Of a stretch of 64,000 bases of DNA, positions 25,213-33,855 are shown one piece after another. Origin of the DNA: JBFLYO01 sp040756745. GTDB lineage: Bacteria; Bacteroidota; Ignavibacteria; UBA10030; UBA6906. A program made the position numbers and the translations under genes. The notes under the pieces were generated by a model. It was not told the origin of the DNA. It did no database searches and saw only the letters and a list, made by a program, of their open reading frames with translations. The stretch is from positions 1 through 64,000 of the forward strand of contig JBFLYO010000001.1 in the NCBI GenBank assembly GCA_040756745.1, written 5' to 3'. Within the stretch, counting starts at the first letter, position 1; each line of letters begins with the position of its first letter.

Positions 25213-27621
25213 GTGCGAAGCCAGAGCGGAAGTGGATCATCGCGGCGGGGCCGCCGCGCCGCCATCGCCGCCATTCTGATGATGGTGATCGCGGTGCTGA
25301 TCGGCATCGCCCTTGTGACGCACGATCCGGCCGACGAGGCGGTCATCGCCGGACTGCGGGTGACCGACCTGTTCAAACTGGTGAGCGCCGACCCGCTCAT
25401 CCGCGCGCGGGCAGACATGGTCCAGAACGGCCTCGGTCTCGTCGGCGCCATGCTGTCTGATGCCCTGATCCGTTTGACCCTCGGCTACGCGATCTTCGCA
25501 TTCCCCCTCCTCCTGTTGCTCTGGGGGTGGACCCTCCTCCGACGGCTGCCTCTCCGTCCCGCGTTTGTCTTCACCAACTATGCACTTATCACGGCGCTTC
25601 TGATCTCCGGTTCATTCGGCATGGTCAGGTTGATCGCTGCGCCGGGAGGGCCCGGGATGGAATGGAGCGGCATCATCGGCGAGTTCATCGCTGCAATCCT
25701 CTCGCAGCTCATCGGCAAGGCGGGAGGCGCCATTGTGCTGGTCGTTGCCCTCCTGGTCACTGCGGTGATCGCCGTGGACCTCGACATCCGCTATACCATC
25801 GAGCGCACAAGGCGAGGCCTCCTCCGGCTTGCCGACTGGACTGCGCAGCGCAATGAGGCCTGGCGCGAGGCCGCGGAGCGGCGAAGGATGGAGCGGGAGC
25901 GCACGGCACGGGTCACTGTCGCGAGGCCTCCCGAGGCGGAACCCCCGCGGCCGACGCTTACGCCACCGCCGCCGTCGGCGGGACCAATCGTGGCCGTTCC
26001 GTACCGTCGTGAGGAGCCCGAGGGTGATCTCAAGATCACCGTCGGCCGCCCTGCATCACCCCTGGGTGGCGACTCCGGCCAGGACAAGACGCTTCGCGAG
26101 GAAACCGCAAAGGACAATGCGGGTATGCCCGAAGAAATCGACTATGTCTTCCCTTCCGTGGATCTGCTCGACCCGCCGCGGCCGGGCAGGGAGGATGTTG
26201 ACGACGAAGAGCTGAAAGCCAACGCCGACCTCCTCCGGGCGACGCTTGCGGAGTTTAACGTTGAGCTCGAAAGCGTCAGCGTCACCCCGGGACCGGTCGT
26301 AACCCTCTACGAGCTTGTGCCTGCCAGCGGCGTGAAAATCAGCAGCATCGTCAGCCTCGAAAACGACATGGCGCTGAAACTGGCCGCCCGGGGCATCCGC
26401 ATCATGGCCCCGATCCCGGGGAAATCCGCCGTCGGCGTCGAGATTCCCAACTCCCACCGTTCACTGGTCACGATCCGGAGCGTCATCAATTCGATGCAGT
26501 TCCGCGAGCTGAAGGGGCACCTCCCCCTGGCGATGGGGAAAACGATCTCCGGCGAAGTGTATTGCGACGACCTGACCCGCATGCCGCATCTCCTGATCGC
26601 GGGGTCGACCGGTTCGGGGAAGAGTGTGGGGATCAACACGATCCTGGCAAGCCTGCTGTACCGCCTCCATCCCTCCGATCTGAAATTCGTCATCATCGAC
26701 CCGAAAAAGATCGAGTTGGCGCAGTATGCCCAACTCAAGCACCACTTCCTGGCCGTGTCGCCCGACATCGGTGAGACGATTGTGACAACCCCCAACAATG
26801 CGGTGATTGCCCTCCGCGGCGTGGAGCTTGAGATGGAGCGGCGCTACGACCGGCTGGCCTCCGCCGGCGTGCGGAACATCGTTGACTATAACGAACGCCT
26901 CGCAGCGGGCCGGCTCAGGAGTTCGCCCGAGGCACCGCACGCCAAAATGCCGTTCCTGCTCGTCGTCATCGATGAGCTTGCAGACCTGATGATCACTGCC
27001 GCGCGCGAGGTGGAGGAGCCGATCGCACGACTGGCACAGCTTGCGCGCGCCGTCGGGATCCATCTGATCGTGGCGACGCAGAGGCCGTCGGTGGATGTCA
27101 TCACGGGAGTCATCAAGGCGAACTTTCCGGCGCGGATCGCATACCAGGTCGCGTCCAAGACGGACTCGCGGACGATCCTCGATATGAACGGTGCCGAGCA
27201 ACTCCTTGGCAACGGCGACATGCTCTACCTTGCGGCGGGCAGTCCGAAACCGGTGCGGCTCCAGAACTCATTCATCTCCGCCGATGAAGTCGAGGCGCTC
27301 GTCAATCATATCGGCAACCAGCGCGGTTACACCCATCCCTTCCCCCTCCCGTCGCTCGCCCAGAAGCGAAAAAACGGCGAAGGTGAAGGAGAAGGGGAGC
27401 GTGACGAGCTGTTTGACGAGGCCGCCCGGCTCGTCGTGCGCCACCAGCAGGGCTCGGTGTCGTTGCTCCAGCGCCGACTGAAGGTCGGATACTCCCGCGC
27501 GGCCCGCCTCGTCGATGAGCTGGAGGCAGCGGGGATCGTCGGTCCCTACGACGGCAGCAAGGCCCGCGACGTGCTCGTGGAAACCGAAGCCGAATTGGAC
27601 GTCATTCTCAGCAGCCGGTGA
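25213..27621 (+). CDS. ftsK: DNA translocase FtsK/SpoIIIE
   Basis: An 802-residue septal DNA pump. Four or so membrane helices lie in the first 200 residues. A Pro/Arg-rich linker follows. The motor has Walker A GSTGSGKSVG near residue 470, Walker B-type FLLVVIDELADLM near 580, and ATQRPSVDVITGVIKANFPA near 630. A C-terminal winged-helix gamma domain (from about 735, LLQRRLKVGYSRAARLVDEL) reads KOPS-like polar DNA. It clears and aligns chromosome termini before division. The start is GTG, 11 bp after the comB-like gene. Confidence 0.96.
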   Translation: MRSQSGSGSSRRGRRAAIAAILMMVIAVLIGIALVTHDPADEAVIAGLRVTDLFKLVSADPLIRARADMVQNGLGLVGAMLSDALIRLTLGYAIFAFPLLLLLWGWTLLRRLPLRPAFVFTNYALITALLISGSFGMVRLIAAPGGPGMEWSGIIGEFIAAILSQLIGKAGGAIVLVVALLVTAVIAVDLDIRYTIERTRRGLLRLADWTAQRNEAWREAAERRRMERERTARVTVARPPEAEPPRPTLTPPPPSAGPIVAVPYRREEPEGDLKITVGRPASPLGGDSGQDKTLREETAKDNAGMPEEIDYVFPSVDLLDPPRPGREDVDDEELKANADLLRATLAEFNVELESVSVTPGPVVTLYELVPASGVKISSIVSLENDMALKLAARGIRIMAPIPGKSAVGVEIPNSHRSLVTIRSVINSMQFRELKGHLPLAMGKTISGEVYCDDLTRMPHLLIAGSTGSGKSVGINTILASLLYRLHPSDLKFVIIDPKKIELAQYAQLKHHFLAVSPDIGETIVTTPNNAVIALRGVELEMERRYDRLASAGVRNIVDYNERLAAGRLRSSPEAPHAKMPFLLVVIDELADLMITAAREVEEPIARLAQLARAVGIHLIVATQRPSVDVITGVIKANFPARIAYQVASKTDSRTILDMNGAEQLLGNGDMLYLAAGSPKPVRLQNSFISADEVEALVNHIGNQRGYTHPFPLPSLAQKRKNGEGEGEGERDELFDEAARLVVRHQQGSVSLLQRRLKVGYSRAARLVDELEAAGIVGPYDGSKARDVLVETEAELDVILSSR

Positions 27622-27628
27622 TGCCGAC

Positions 27629-28276
27629 GTGATCAGCTCTCACCGCACCCCAGCATCGGTCGTCCTCCTCACCCTGCTCTGGGTGCTTCCTGCTGCCGGA
27701 TCCGACACGCCGGAGGAGATCCTCGAGAAGGTGCGGAAGAAGTATGAAACGATCCGCGACGCAGAATTGACGTTCTCCCAGCGCGTGCGGTTCCCCGCCT
27801 CGAAGCTTGAGCAGTCCGCGCACGGGACCCTCTTCCTGAAGAAGGAGCACAAATACCGCATCGAAACCGAAGACCAGACCATTGTGACCGACGGCTCGAC
27901 CGTCTGGTCGTATTCCGTCCCGAACCGGCAGGTGCTCATCGATCAGTTCAAACAGGATGAGCGCTCGCTCACGCCGGAACGCATTCTGGCCGGGGCACCC
28001 GGAGAGTTCGCGGCCACGGTGATCGGACGGGACAAGCTTCAGAAGATGCCGGTGATCATCCTCAAGCTTGTCCCCCGCGGCGAGCAGTCGCTGGTGAGCG
28101 CATTGCGCCTCTGGATTGATGCGGAGGAGTGGGTCATCCGGAAGGCCGAAGTCACCGATCTTAATGGGAAGGAATCCACCTACACCGTCGAGGACCTGCG
28201 CATCAATGCCGGTTTGCCCGATTCCCGATTCACCTTCGTGATCCCCGAGGGAGTCGACGTCGTCGATCTGCGCTGA
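27629..28276 (+). CDS. lolA: Outer-membrane lipoprotein carrier LolA
   Basis: A 215-residue periplasmic protein with signal sequence SVVLLTLLWVLPAAGS. The mature part has the LolA strand pattern: EEILEKVRKKYETIRDAELTFSQ, then GTLFLKKEHKYRIETEDQTIVTDGSTVWSY split over two strands, and a late KAEVTDLNGKESTYTVEDL. It shuttles lipoproteins from LolCDE to the outer membrane. The GTG at 27629 begins 7 nt after the ftsK stop; ftsK-lolA adjacency is common in bacteria and supports the call. Confidence 0.92.
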   Translation: MISSHRTPASVVLLTLLWVLPAAGSDTPEEILEKVRKKYETIRDAELTFSQRVRFPASKLEQSAHGTLFLKKEHKYRIETEDQTIVTDGSTVWSYSVPNRQVLIDQFKQDERSLTPERILAGAPGEFAATVIGRDKLQKMPVIILKLVPRGEQSLVSALRLWIDAEEWVIRKAEVTDLNGKESTYTVEDLRINAGLPDSRFTFVIPEGVDVVDLR

Positions 28277-28285
28277 GGAGGTCCG

Positions 28286-29335
28286 TTGCCCGCGGAAACT
28301 CCTCCCAGAACCCCGCTCGCCGTCCGCGGGCGCACCACGCTCCGCTACGCGCTTAGCGCGGGGTTAACCATTTTCTTCCTCTGGGTAGCTTTTGGCGGGA
28401 CGGATGTCGACCAGCTGATTCTGGCGATCCGCGGCGCGAATTACTGGTGGATTGGAGCCATGGTGGCTTGCCTGCTGCTCAGCCACCTCGTCCGGGCCTG
28501 GCGATGGCGGTACCTGCTCGAACCGATCAAGCGCGGGATCAGGATCAGGAATCTGTTCTCCGGAGTGATGGTGGGATACCTCTTCAACAACCTCCTTCCG
28601 CGCGCTGGCGAGTTGACCCGTCCCTACGTAATCGGGACGCTGGAGAAGATCTCCCGTTCCTCGGCGTTCGGGACAATTGTGGTGGAGCGGATCATCGACA
28701 CGTTTTCGTTCCTGCTGCTCGTTGCCCTCCTTCCCTTCGTCTATTCAGGTCCCTTGATCGAGTCGTTCCCCTGGTTGCACCGGGCCGGGCTGATGATCAC
28801 CGCGGCGACGGCGGGCGTTCTCCTCCTCACGGTGATCCTCATGGTGCGGAGGGACTGGACGAACAGACTCCTGGGGATCTTCGGCGTGGTCCTGCCTGCG
28901 CGGTTCGCACGCCGCATGGAGGGGTTCGTTCATGCGTTCCTCGACGGGTTCCTCTTCCTGACCCGCCCCGCAAATTTCCTCCTCATCGTTGCCCAGAGCG
29001 CTATGATCTGGACGCTGTATATCGTGATGATGTACGTGGCGTTCTTTGCGTTCGACCTGGGAGGGCTCGGTATAGCGGCGGCGGTTGTCGTGCAGACCAT
29101 CTCGAGCATCGGTGTTGCCGTTCCCACCCCTGGCGGGACCGGCAGCTATCATGCCTTCGCCTCGCAATCCCTGGTCAAGCTGTTCGGGGTGGATCCAGCC
29201 GCGGCGCTCAGCTATGCGACCGTGACGCATGCCGCCGGCTTCATCAGTGTCAGTGTGTGGGGGCTCTATTTCTTCTTTCGTGATCACGTTCGGACGTCAG
29301 ACGCACTCAAATCGCAGACGACGGAACCCGTCTAG
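28286..29335 (+). CDS. Lysylphosphatidylglycerol-synthase-type (UPF0104/YbhN) membrane protein
   Basis: A 349-residue integral membrane protein with about eight helices and the family motif block HLVRAWRWRYLL (residues ~63-75), FNNLLPRAGELTRPYVIG and VVERIIDTFSFLLL, then PTPGGTGSYHAF near the C-terminus. Relatives include AglD and the flippase domain of MprF, which suggests lipid or lipid-linked sugar transport, but the substrate is unknown. The start is TTG with GAGGAGG 5 nt upstream, a strong ribosome site. It lies 9 bp after lolA. Confidence 0.9.
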   Translation: MPAETPPRTPLAVRGRTTLRYALSAGLTIFFLWVAFGGTDVDQLILAIRGANYWWIGAMVACLLLSHLVRAWRWRYLLEPIKRGIRIRNLFSGVMVGYLFNNLLPRAGELTRPYVIGTLEKISRSSAFGTIVVERIIDTFSFLLLVALLPFVYSGPLIESFPWLHRAGLMITAATAGVLLLTVILMVRRDWTNRLLGIFGVVLPARFARRMEGFVHAFLDGFLFLTRPANFLLIVAQSAMIWTLYIVMMYVAFFAFDLGGLGIAAAVVVQTISSIGVAVPTPGGTGSYHAFASQSLVKLFGVDPAAALSYATVTHAAGFISVSVWGLYFFFRDHVRTSDALKSQTTEPV

Positions 29336-29339
29336 GCCG

Positions 29340-30017
29340 ATGCGCTCGTTCCTCCTTGCTCTGTTCCTGTTCTCCTGCGCGCCGCTTGCGGCCCAGAACG
29401 TCTCACCGGAACGCCCCGGAGCAACTCCCCGTCCAGGTGTGGCGGCCGGGATGGGGGTTTCCTATCTTTCGGCCCGGGACGTGGTGGATCTCGTGAACGC
29501 CACGGCGATTCCAGGCGAGCGTGTGGCGCAGTTCCGGGCCGTTGCCGAGTTTTTTGCCGCGGTCTCGTATCCGCTCAATGATGAGTGGATCATCAAAGCC
29601 GAATACGCATACCTTGCGGGTTCATACAGCGTCCCCTCTGCCTTCGGTCCGGCGGACTTTGCCATTACGGCACATCTGCCGTCGGTGATTCTCCAGTACG
29701 TGGTTGCGGAACAGGGTGTGTACAATGTGAAGCTCGGCGCCGGCGGAGGATATGCCGCCGGGTCGTTGACGGAAAAGTATCTGAGCCTCGACGACAGGTT
29801 TTCCGGGAACGGCGGTGGCGCGGTAGTGGAGATTGAGGCAAACACCGCATTTGGCGACAATCTGTATGCCTATCTCGGGGCGAACCTGCGCTGGTCGTTT
29901 GTCGGGGAGCTTGTGAACCGTGCCAGTCTTCCCCCGGGGAGAGGAAGCGGCGGCGGCGGGACGTCGCTGAACTTCTTCGGGGTCGGGGCGCGGCTCGGGG
30001 TGAGCTATTTCTTCTGA
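29340..30017 (+). CDS. Outer-membrane beta-barrel protein, unknown
   Basis: A 225-residue protein with signal peptide MRSFLLALFLFSCAPLAAQ. Short amphipathic strands follow, ending with GVGARLGVSYFF, whose terminal Phe is the usual BAM signal. Length suits an 8-10-stranded barrel of the OmpW/OmpA-like porin class. No ligand or enzyme motif is visible. It starts 4 nt after the preceding membrane protein gene, so it is co-expressed with lolA and that gene. Confidence 0.78.
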   Translation: MRSFLLALFLFSCAPLAAQNVSPERPGATPRPGVAAGMGVSYLSARDVVDLVNATAIPGERVAQFRAVAEFFAAVSYPLNDEWIIKAEYAYLAGSYSVPSAFGPADFAITAHLPSVILQYVVAEQGVYNVKLGAGGGYAAGSLTEKYLSLDDRFSGNGGGAVVEIEANTAFGDNLYAYLGANLRWSFVGELVNRASLPPGRGSGGGGTSLNFFGVGARLGVSYFF

Positions 30018-30037
30018 GCATTAAACGGAGGATCTTC

Positions 30038-30700
30038 ATGCATGCCACGACGTTGGTGTTTCGTGACCTTGTGTACCTGCTGGTCGGCCTGCTCTTCACC
30101 GCCTGCACTCCGAAAGGAGAGAACAGGATGAGTCAAATCCCTCCCGATTCTTCCAGGACGGCGCGGACGATCGCTGTGATCGAGACGTCGCTGGGGACGA
30201 TCGAGGCGCAATTATATCCTGATGACGCGCCCAACACTGTTGCCAACTTTGTCGGTCTTGCCGAGCAGAAGTATTATGACGGCGTGAAGTTCCATCGTGT
30301 GTCGAAAGGGTTTGTCATCCAGGGGGGAGATCCAACGGGGACGGGGGCAGGGGGGAAGACATTGACGGGAAAGACGCTCGAGGATGAGCTCAACCCCACA
30401 GCTCCCTCATACCAGGCCGGGTATCTCAAAGGGGTCCTCGCGATGGCGAACAAGGGACGCCCCGGCACGGGGACGAGCCAGTTCTTTATCATGCTGGAGG
30501 ACAATGTCCGACTCCCGAAAGCGTACACGATCTTCGGCCGGGTGATCAAGGGGATGAACGTCGTCGATGCGATCGGAAATGTCGATATCATTCCCAATCC
30601 CCAGATGGGCCCGAGGGATGGTGAGCCGAAAACTCCCGTCATCATGAAGACCGTCCGCATTCGTCGCGATTCCGCCGAGCCCGCCGAGGCGGGACACTGA
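30038..30700 (+). CDS. Cyclophilin-type peptidyl-prolyl isomerase, lipoprotein
   Basis: A 220-residue protein. The N-terminus has a hydrophobic segment and lipobox LLFTAC (Cys about 23), so it is probably lipid-anchored in the envelope. The cyclophilin domain follows: LYPDDAPNTVANFVGLA, YYDGVKFHRVSKGFVIQGGDPTGTG with the catalytic Arg, LAMANKGRPGTGTSQFFIML, and FGRVIKGMNVVDAI. It would speed proline isomerisation in exported proteins. GGAGGA lies upstream of the ATG. Confidence 0.94.
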   Translation: MHATTLVFRDLVYLLVGLLFTACTPKGENRMSQIPPDSSRTARTIAVIETSLGTIEAQLYPDDAPNTVANFVGLAEQKYYDGVKFHRVSKGFVIQGGDPTGTGAGGKTLTGKTLEDELNPTAPSYQAGYLKGVLAMANKGRPGTGTSQFFIMLEDNVRLPKAYTIFGRVIKGMNVVDAIGNVDIIPNPQMGPRDGEPKTPVIMKTVRIRRDSAEPAEAGH

Positions 30701-30706
30701 ACCGCC

Positions 30707-31762
30707 ATGGCGAAGAGTGCCCCCACATACGCCGATCTCAAGCGGGAACTGAAGCGGGGGAGTGTCCGTCCGGTCTACGTGCTCTATGGTGATGAGGATT
30801 TCCTGATGGATGAAGCGCTCGAATCGATCATGACGCTGGCCCTTGCCGGGGCCGATCGGGGGTTCAACCTGGATGTCATGCATGGCGCGGACGCCGACGG
30901 GCGAGACATCGTGGCGCGGGCCTCATCGTTCCCGATGATGGCAGAACGGCGCGTCGTTGCCGTCCGCGAGGCGGACAAGCTTGGTACCCGTGATGCAGAG
31001 CTGGTTTCGGCGTACGTTGATCACCCCTCCATCTCCACATGTCTTATTCTCGCGGGGACAAAACCGGATTTCCGAAGACGACCGTTCTCAACGGTTCGGA
31101 AGGAAGGGGGGGCGTTCGAATTCAAACCGCTCCGTGAGAGAGACATCGCTGAGTGGATCGCGGGCCGCGTGGCGCAGGAGGGGCGGACCATCGCATCAGA
31201 AGGCGCCAGCCTCCTCACTGCCAGCGTCAGCAGCTCCCTGCGGGATCTGAGGAACGAGCTGGACAAGCTCATCGTCTATGCGGGGGATCGTAGGGAGATC
31301 ACACGTGATGACGTTGCCGCCGTCGCGGGGATGTCGAAGGAACACAACATCTTCGAATTCCAGCGGGCGGTGGCTGACGACGACGCAGCCAGGGCCGTCA
31401 CCGTTATGGAGCGGATGCTCGACGGGGGCACGAAGATCCCGGTAATCATTGCGACACTGACCACCTTCTACGCAAATCTCTGGAAACTCCGGAACCCGGG
31501 CCGGAGGCATTCCGCATCCAAGGAATCCCCCTCCGCTCCCAGCCCGTTCTTCGCCCGGGAATACGGTGAATTTGCTCAAAACCTTCCGCAGGGGGTCATT
31601 GAAAGAGCCTTTCGTGCGCTGATTGAAGCCGACATCTCGACGAAAACCTCAACGCTCGACACCGGGCAGATCATGCTCAGCCTTGTCCTCCAGCTTTGCG
31701 GTAAAGAGCATGAAGGAGAAGGGGCGGATGCCGGGAACCCCGGGCGCGGGGCCGAAGTATAA
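30707..31762 (+). CDS. holA: DNA polymerase III delta subunit
   Basis: A 351-residue clamp-loader subunit. It starts with VRPVYVLYGDEDFLMDEALESI, the family's nucleotide-fold opening, and continues with MMAERRVVAVREADKL, LILAGTKPDFRRR, and the lid-type segment LRDLRNELDKLIVYAGDRREIT. The C-terminal collar domain ends at QIMLSLVLQLCG. It opens the beta clamp during loading. It begins 6 bp after the cyclophilin gene. A TATAAT hexamer overlaps its stop codon, upstream of the sigma factor gene. Confidence 0.93.
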   Translation: MAKSAPTYADLKRELKRGSVRPVYVLYGDEDFLMDEALESIMTLALAGADRGFNLDVMHGADADGRDIVARASSFPMMAERRVVAVREADKLGTRDAELVSAYVDHPSISTCLILAGTKPDFRRRPFSTVRKEGGAFEFKPLRERDIAEWIAGRVAQEGRTIASEGASLLTASVSSSLRDLRNELDKLIVYAGDRREITRDDVAAVAGMSKEHNIFEFQRAVADDDAARAVTVMERMLDGGTKIPVIIATLTTFYANLWKLRNPGRRHSASKESPSAPSPFFAREYGEFAQNLPQGVIERAFRALIEADISTKTSTLDTGQIMLSLVLQLCGKEHEGEGADAGNPGRGAEV

Positions 31763-31763
31763 T
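31758..31763 (+). promoter_or_regulatory. Possible -10 element before the ECF sigma gene
   Basis: A perfect TATAAT overlaps the holA stop codon, 28 bp before the sigma factor ATG. No TTG-type -35 is found 17 nt upstream, so it either works weakly or is chance. Confidence 0.3.
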
Positions 31764-31790
31764 GGATGCCCCCAGCTGAAGGTCTGACCG

Positions 31791-32360
31791 ATGACCGACC
31801 GGACGGATGAGGAGCTGATGGCGCTGTTCCAGAAGGGGGACGCTGCTGCGTTCACCCTGCTTGTCCGCCGGTACAAGGACGACCTGACCAATTATGTGGT
31901 CCGGTTTGTCGGCCAGCGACCCGAGGCCGAGGACATCGTCCAGGAAACCTTCGTCCGCGTGTTCCGCAAGAAGTCGCTCTACACGGGCGTTGCAAAGTTC
32001 TCAACGTGGCTCTACACGATCGCTTCAAACCTCGCGAAGACACGGCTGCGCCGCATGGCGCTTTGGCGGTTCATCCGCCTTGGCAGTGGAGGGGAACACG
32101 GTCCGGAGTTTGATCTGCCGGACGACAGTGCACAACCGGACAAGGAGGCGGACGAAGCGATTCGTGAAGAAAGGATCCAGCGCGCGCTGAAGGCGCTCCC
32201 TGTGGCGTTCCGCGAAGTGGTCGTGCTGCGCGATATCCAGGGGTTGTCGTATGAAGAGATTACGGCAATTACCGGGGCGGCGATGGGGACCGTCAAGTCA
32301 CGCATCAACAGGGGACGCATGCAGCTGCGTGAGATGTTGCGCGATCTCTGGACAAGTTGA
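31791..32360 (+). CDS. ECF-family RNA polymerase sigma factor
   Basis: A 189-residue group IV sigma factor. Region 2 (residues ~15-90) has FTLLVRRYKDDLTNYVVRF, EAEDIVQETFVRVFRK and FSTWLYTIASNLAKTRLRR. A variable linker follows. Region 4 (about 125-185) has ALKALPVAFREVVVLRDIQG and the helix-turn-helix YEEITAITGAAMGTVKSRIN. It should direct an envelope or stress regulon. The next gene starts immediately after its stop and encodes a one-helix membrane protein that is its probable anti-sigma factor. Confidence 0.93.
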   Translation: MTDRTDEELMALFQKGDAAAFTLLVRRYKDDLTNYVVRFVGQRPEAEDIVQETFVRVFRKKSLYTGVAKFSTWLYTIASNLAKTRLRRMALWRFIRLGSGGEHGPEFDLPDDSAQPDKEADEAIREERIQRALKALPVAFREVVVLRDIQGLSYEEITAITGAAMGTVKSRINRGRMQLREMLRDLWTS

Positions 32361-32945
32361 ATGACTATGAAAACAGGGCGCGAAGAAGGAGAGTACGACC
32401 GGCTGAAAGCCGAATTGCGCCGGCTCAAGCGCGCCGGAGCGCCATGGTATTTCGAATCGGAGCTCCATCGCCGACTGCACGGGATCGATCACCGTCGAGC
32501 GCGGCTCCGGCCATTCCCGATTGCCCCCGCGTTCGGATTCTCTCTGATAACGCTCGGCGTCATCGGCATCGGCGCGTACCTCGCGTTCCTGACAATTCAG
32601 AGCTCTCAGCCGAGCTCGACGGATTCGACAGGCATGTCCACCCCCGGCGTCCTTCCATCGGATTCATCGATGCTTCGCACCGTTGCCCCGCCTACCGCTG
32701 CTGCGCCTGCCTCACGAGCGTCACGGGCGCAGAGAGTGGAATCCCAGGCTCACGCACCTGCGATGTCGGATTCCGTGCGATCGACGGTGGAGCCCGCACC
32801 GCTAGTTCCTCAACCCGGCGCGGCGGATGAGGCAGAGAGTGCGCGTGACACAACTGGTGGCTCAGTAGACGGGGGACGTGCCCCGAGGGATTCCGTTCGT
32901 GCCGTGAAGGATACGTCGGCTCCGCCCCCCTCACCGCGTCGATGA
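32361..32945 (+). CDS. Putative membrane anti-sigma factor
   Basis: A 194-residue protein: a charged cytoplasmic N-terminus with repeated LKAELRRLKRAGAPWYFE and LHRRLHG, one transmembrane helix at about residues 54-76 (FSLITLGVIGIGAYLAFLTI), then a Ser/Thr/Ala/Pro-rich periplasmic tail without folded-domain signs. No HxxxCxxC zinc motif is visible. The anti-sigma role rests on topology and on its start directly abutting the sigma factor stop. Its own stop overlaps the DUF92 start (ATGA). ATG 32367 is an alternative start. Confidence 0.65.
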   Translation: MTMKTGREEGEYDRLKAELRRLKRAGAPWYFESELHRRLHGIDHRRARLRPFPIAPAFGFSLITLGVIGIGAYLAFLTIQSSQPSSTDSTGMSTPGVLPSDSSMLRTVAPPTAAAPASRASRAQRVESQAHAPAMSDSVRSTVEPAPLVPQPGAADEAESARDTTGGSVDGGRAPRDSVRAVKDTSAPPPSPRR

Positions 32946-33730
32946 CGGAACGAATCTTCGCCACCGTCCTCCTTGCGACGGCGGCTGCGGTGATATCGCA
33001 CCGAACGGGACTCCTGACGGCCGGCGGTGCGGCGGCCCAATGGGTTCTGGCGACCCTGCTGTTCGGGATAGGGGGGTGGCAGTGGGTTGTTCCCATGCTG
33101 GCGTTCTTCCTCCCTGCGAGTCTGATATCGCACATCCCCTCAGACCGTCGCACAAGAGCTGAGACCATCTCATCGAAGGGGGCACAGCGCGATGCAGTTC
33201 AGGTCCTTGCCAATGGCGGTGTCGGAGGACTTATTCTGTTGATGTGGTGGGCGAAGCCGGAAACTGTGTGGTATGGCGCTTATCTCGGGGCGGTAGGGGC
33301 GGCCGCCGCGGATACGTGGGGGACCGAGATTGGAACAATGTCGCCGGAATCCACAAGGCTGATTACCACGCTTCGAAGAGTGGACCGGGGGGTTTCCGGA
33401 GGCATAACACTCTCCGGATATTTCGCAGGTGCCGTCGGGTCGGCGCTGATATTTGCGGCAGGACTCCCATGGATCCTGGAAGAAGCCCGATGGCAATTCG
33501 CGCTGGCAACGATTGGAGCTTCGCTCGCAGGTACGACGTTCGATTCCCTGCTCGGGGCCGCCGTCCAAGCCCGATACCGATGCGTCCGATGTGGCGGCAC
33601 AACGGAGCGAAAAAGCCATTGTGGAAGCCCCTCTTTGAGGATTTCGGGTTTGTCATGGGTGAGCAACGATGTCGTGAACCTGGCATGTACGGGGCTCGGG
33701 GGAGGGGTCGGTGCGGCCTTCGTGCGCTAG
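32942..33730 (+). CDS. DUF92 (TIGR00297) integral membrane protein
   Basis: A 262-residue protein with about six membrane helices. Family features are the early GGAAAQWVLATLLFGIGGWQW, the GAQRDAVQVLANGGVGGLI segment, AAADTWGTEIGTMS near residue 120, and RRVDRGVSGGITLSGYFAG near 140. Plant relatives include VTE6/phytyl-phosphate kinase, so a prenyl-phosphate kinase role is possible; no proof exists for this one. It is translationally coupled to the anti-sigma gene. Confidence 0.88.
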   Translation: MTERIFATVLLATAAAVISHRTGLLTAGGAAAQWVLATLLFGIGGWQWVVPMLAFFLPASLISHIPSDRRTRAETISSKGAQRDAVQVLANGGVGGLILLMWWAKPETVWYGAYLGAVGAAAADTWGTEIGTMSPESTRLITTLRRVDRGVSGGITLSGYFAGAVGSALIFAAGLPWILEEARWQFALATIGASLAGTTFDSLLGAAVQARYRCVRCGGTTERKSHCGSPSLRISGLSWVSNDVVNLACTGLGGGVGAAFVR

Positions 33731-33734
33731 GGAC

Positions 33735-33763
33735 TTGACTTCTTTAGGTTTTCCACCTAAATT
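33735..33763 (+). promoter_or_regulatory. Promoter of the SPOR gene
   Basis: -35 TTGACT (33735-33740), 17 nt, -10 TAAATT (33758-33763), starting 4 bp after the DUF92 stop. The predicted start near 33770 leaves a leader of about 86 nt with GAGGAGG before the ATG. Confidence 0.6.
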
Positions 33764-33855
33764 AAGCCGATATGGGAAGCACTTGAACGTTTACTTTAAG
33801 TGACTGCAAAGGGTCGATTTCCGCGCTGCCACTACAAACAGAGGAGGAACCCACG

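Noticed and set aside
28447..29283. 278-codon second plus-strand frame inside the UPF0104 gene
   Set aside because: It lies in another frame of a gene with clear membrane-family motifs and is Arg/Pro-rich shadow sequence.
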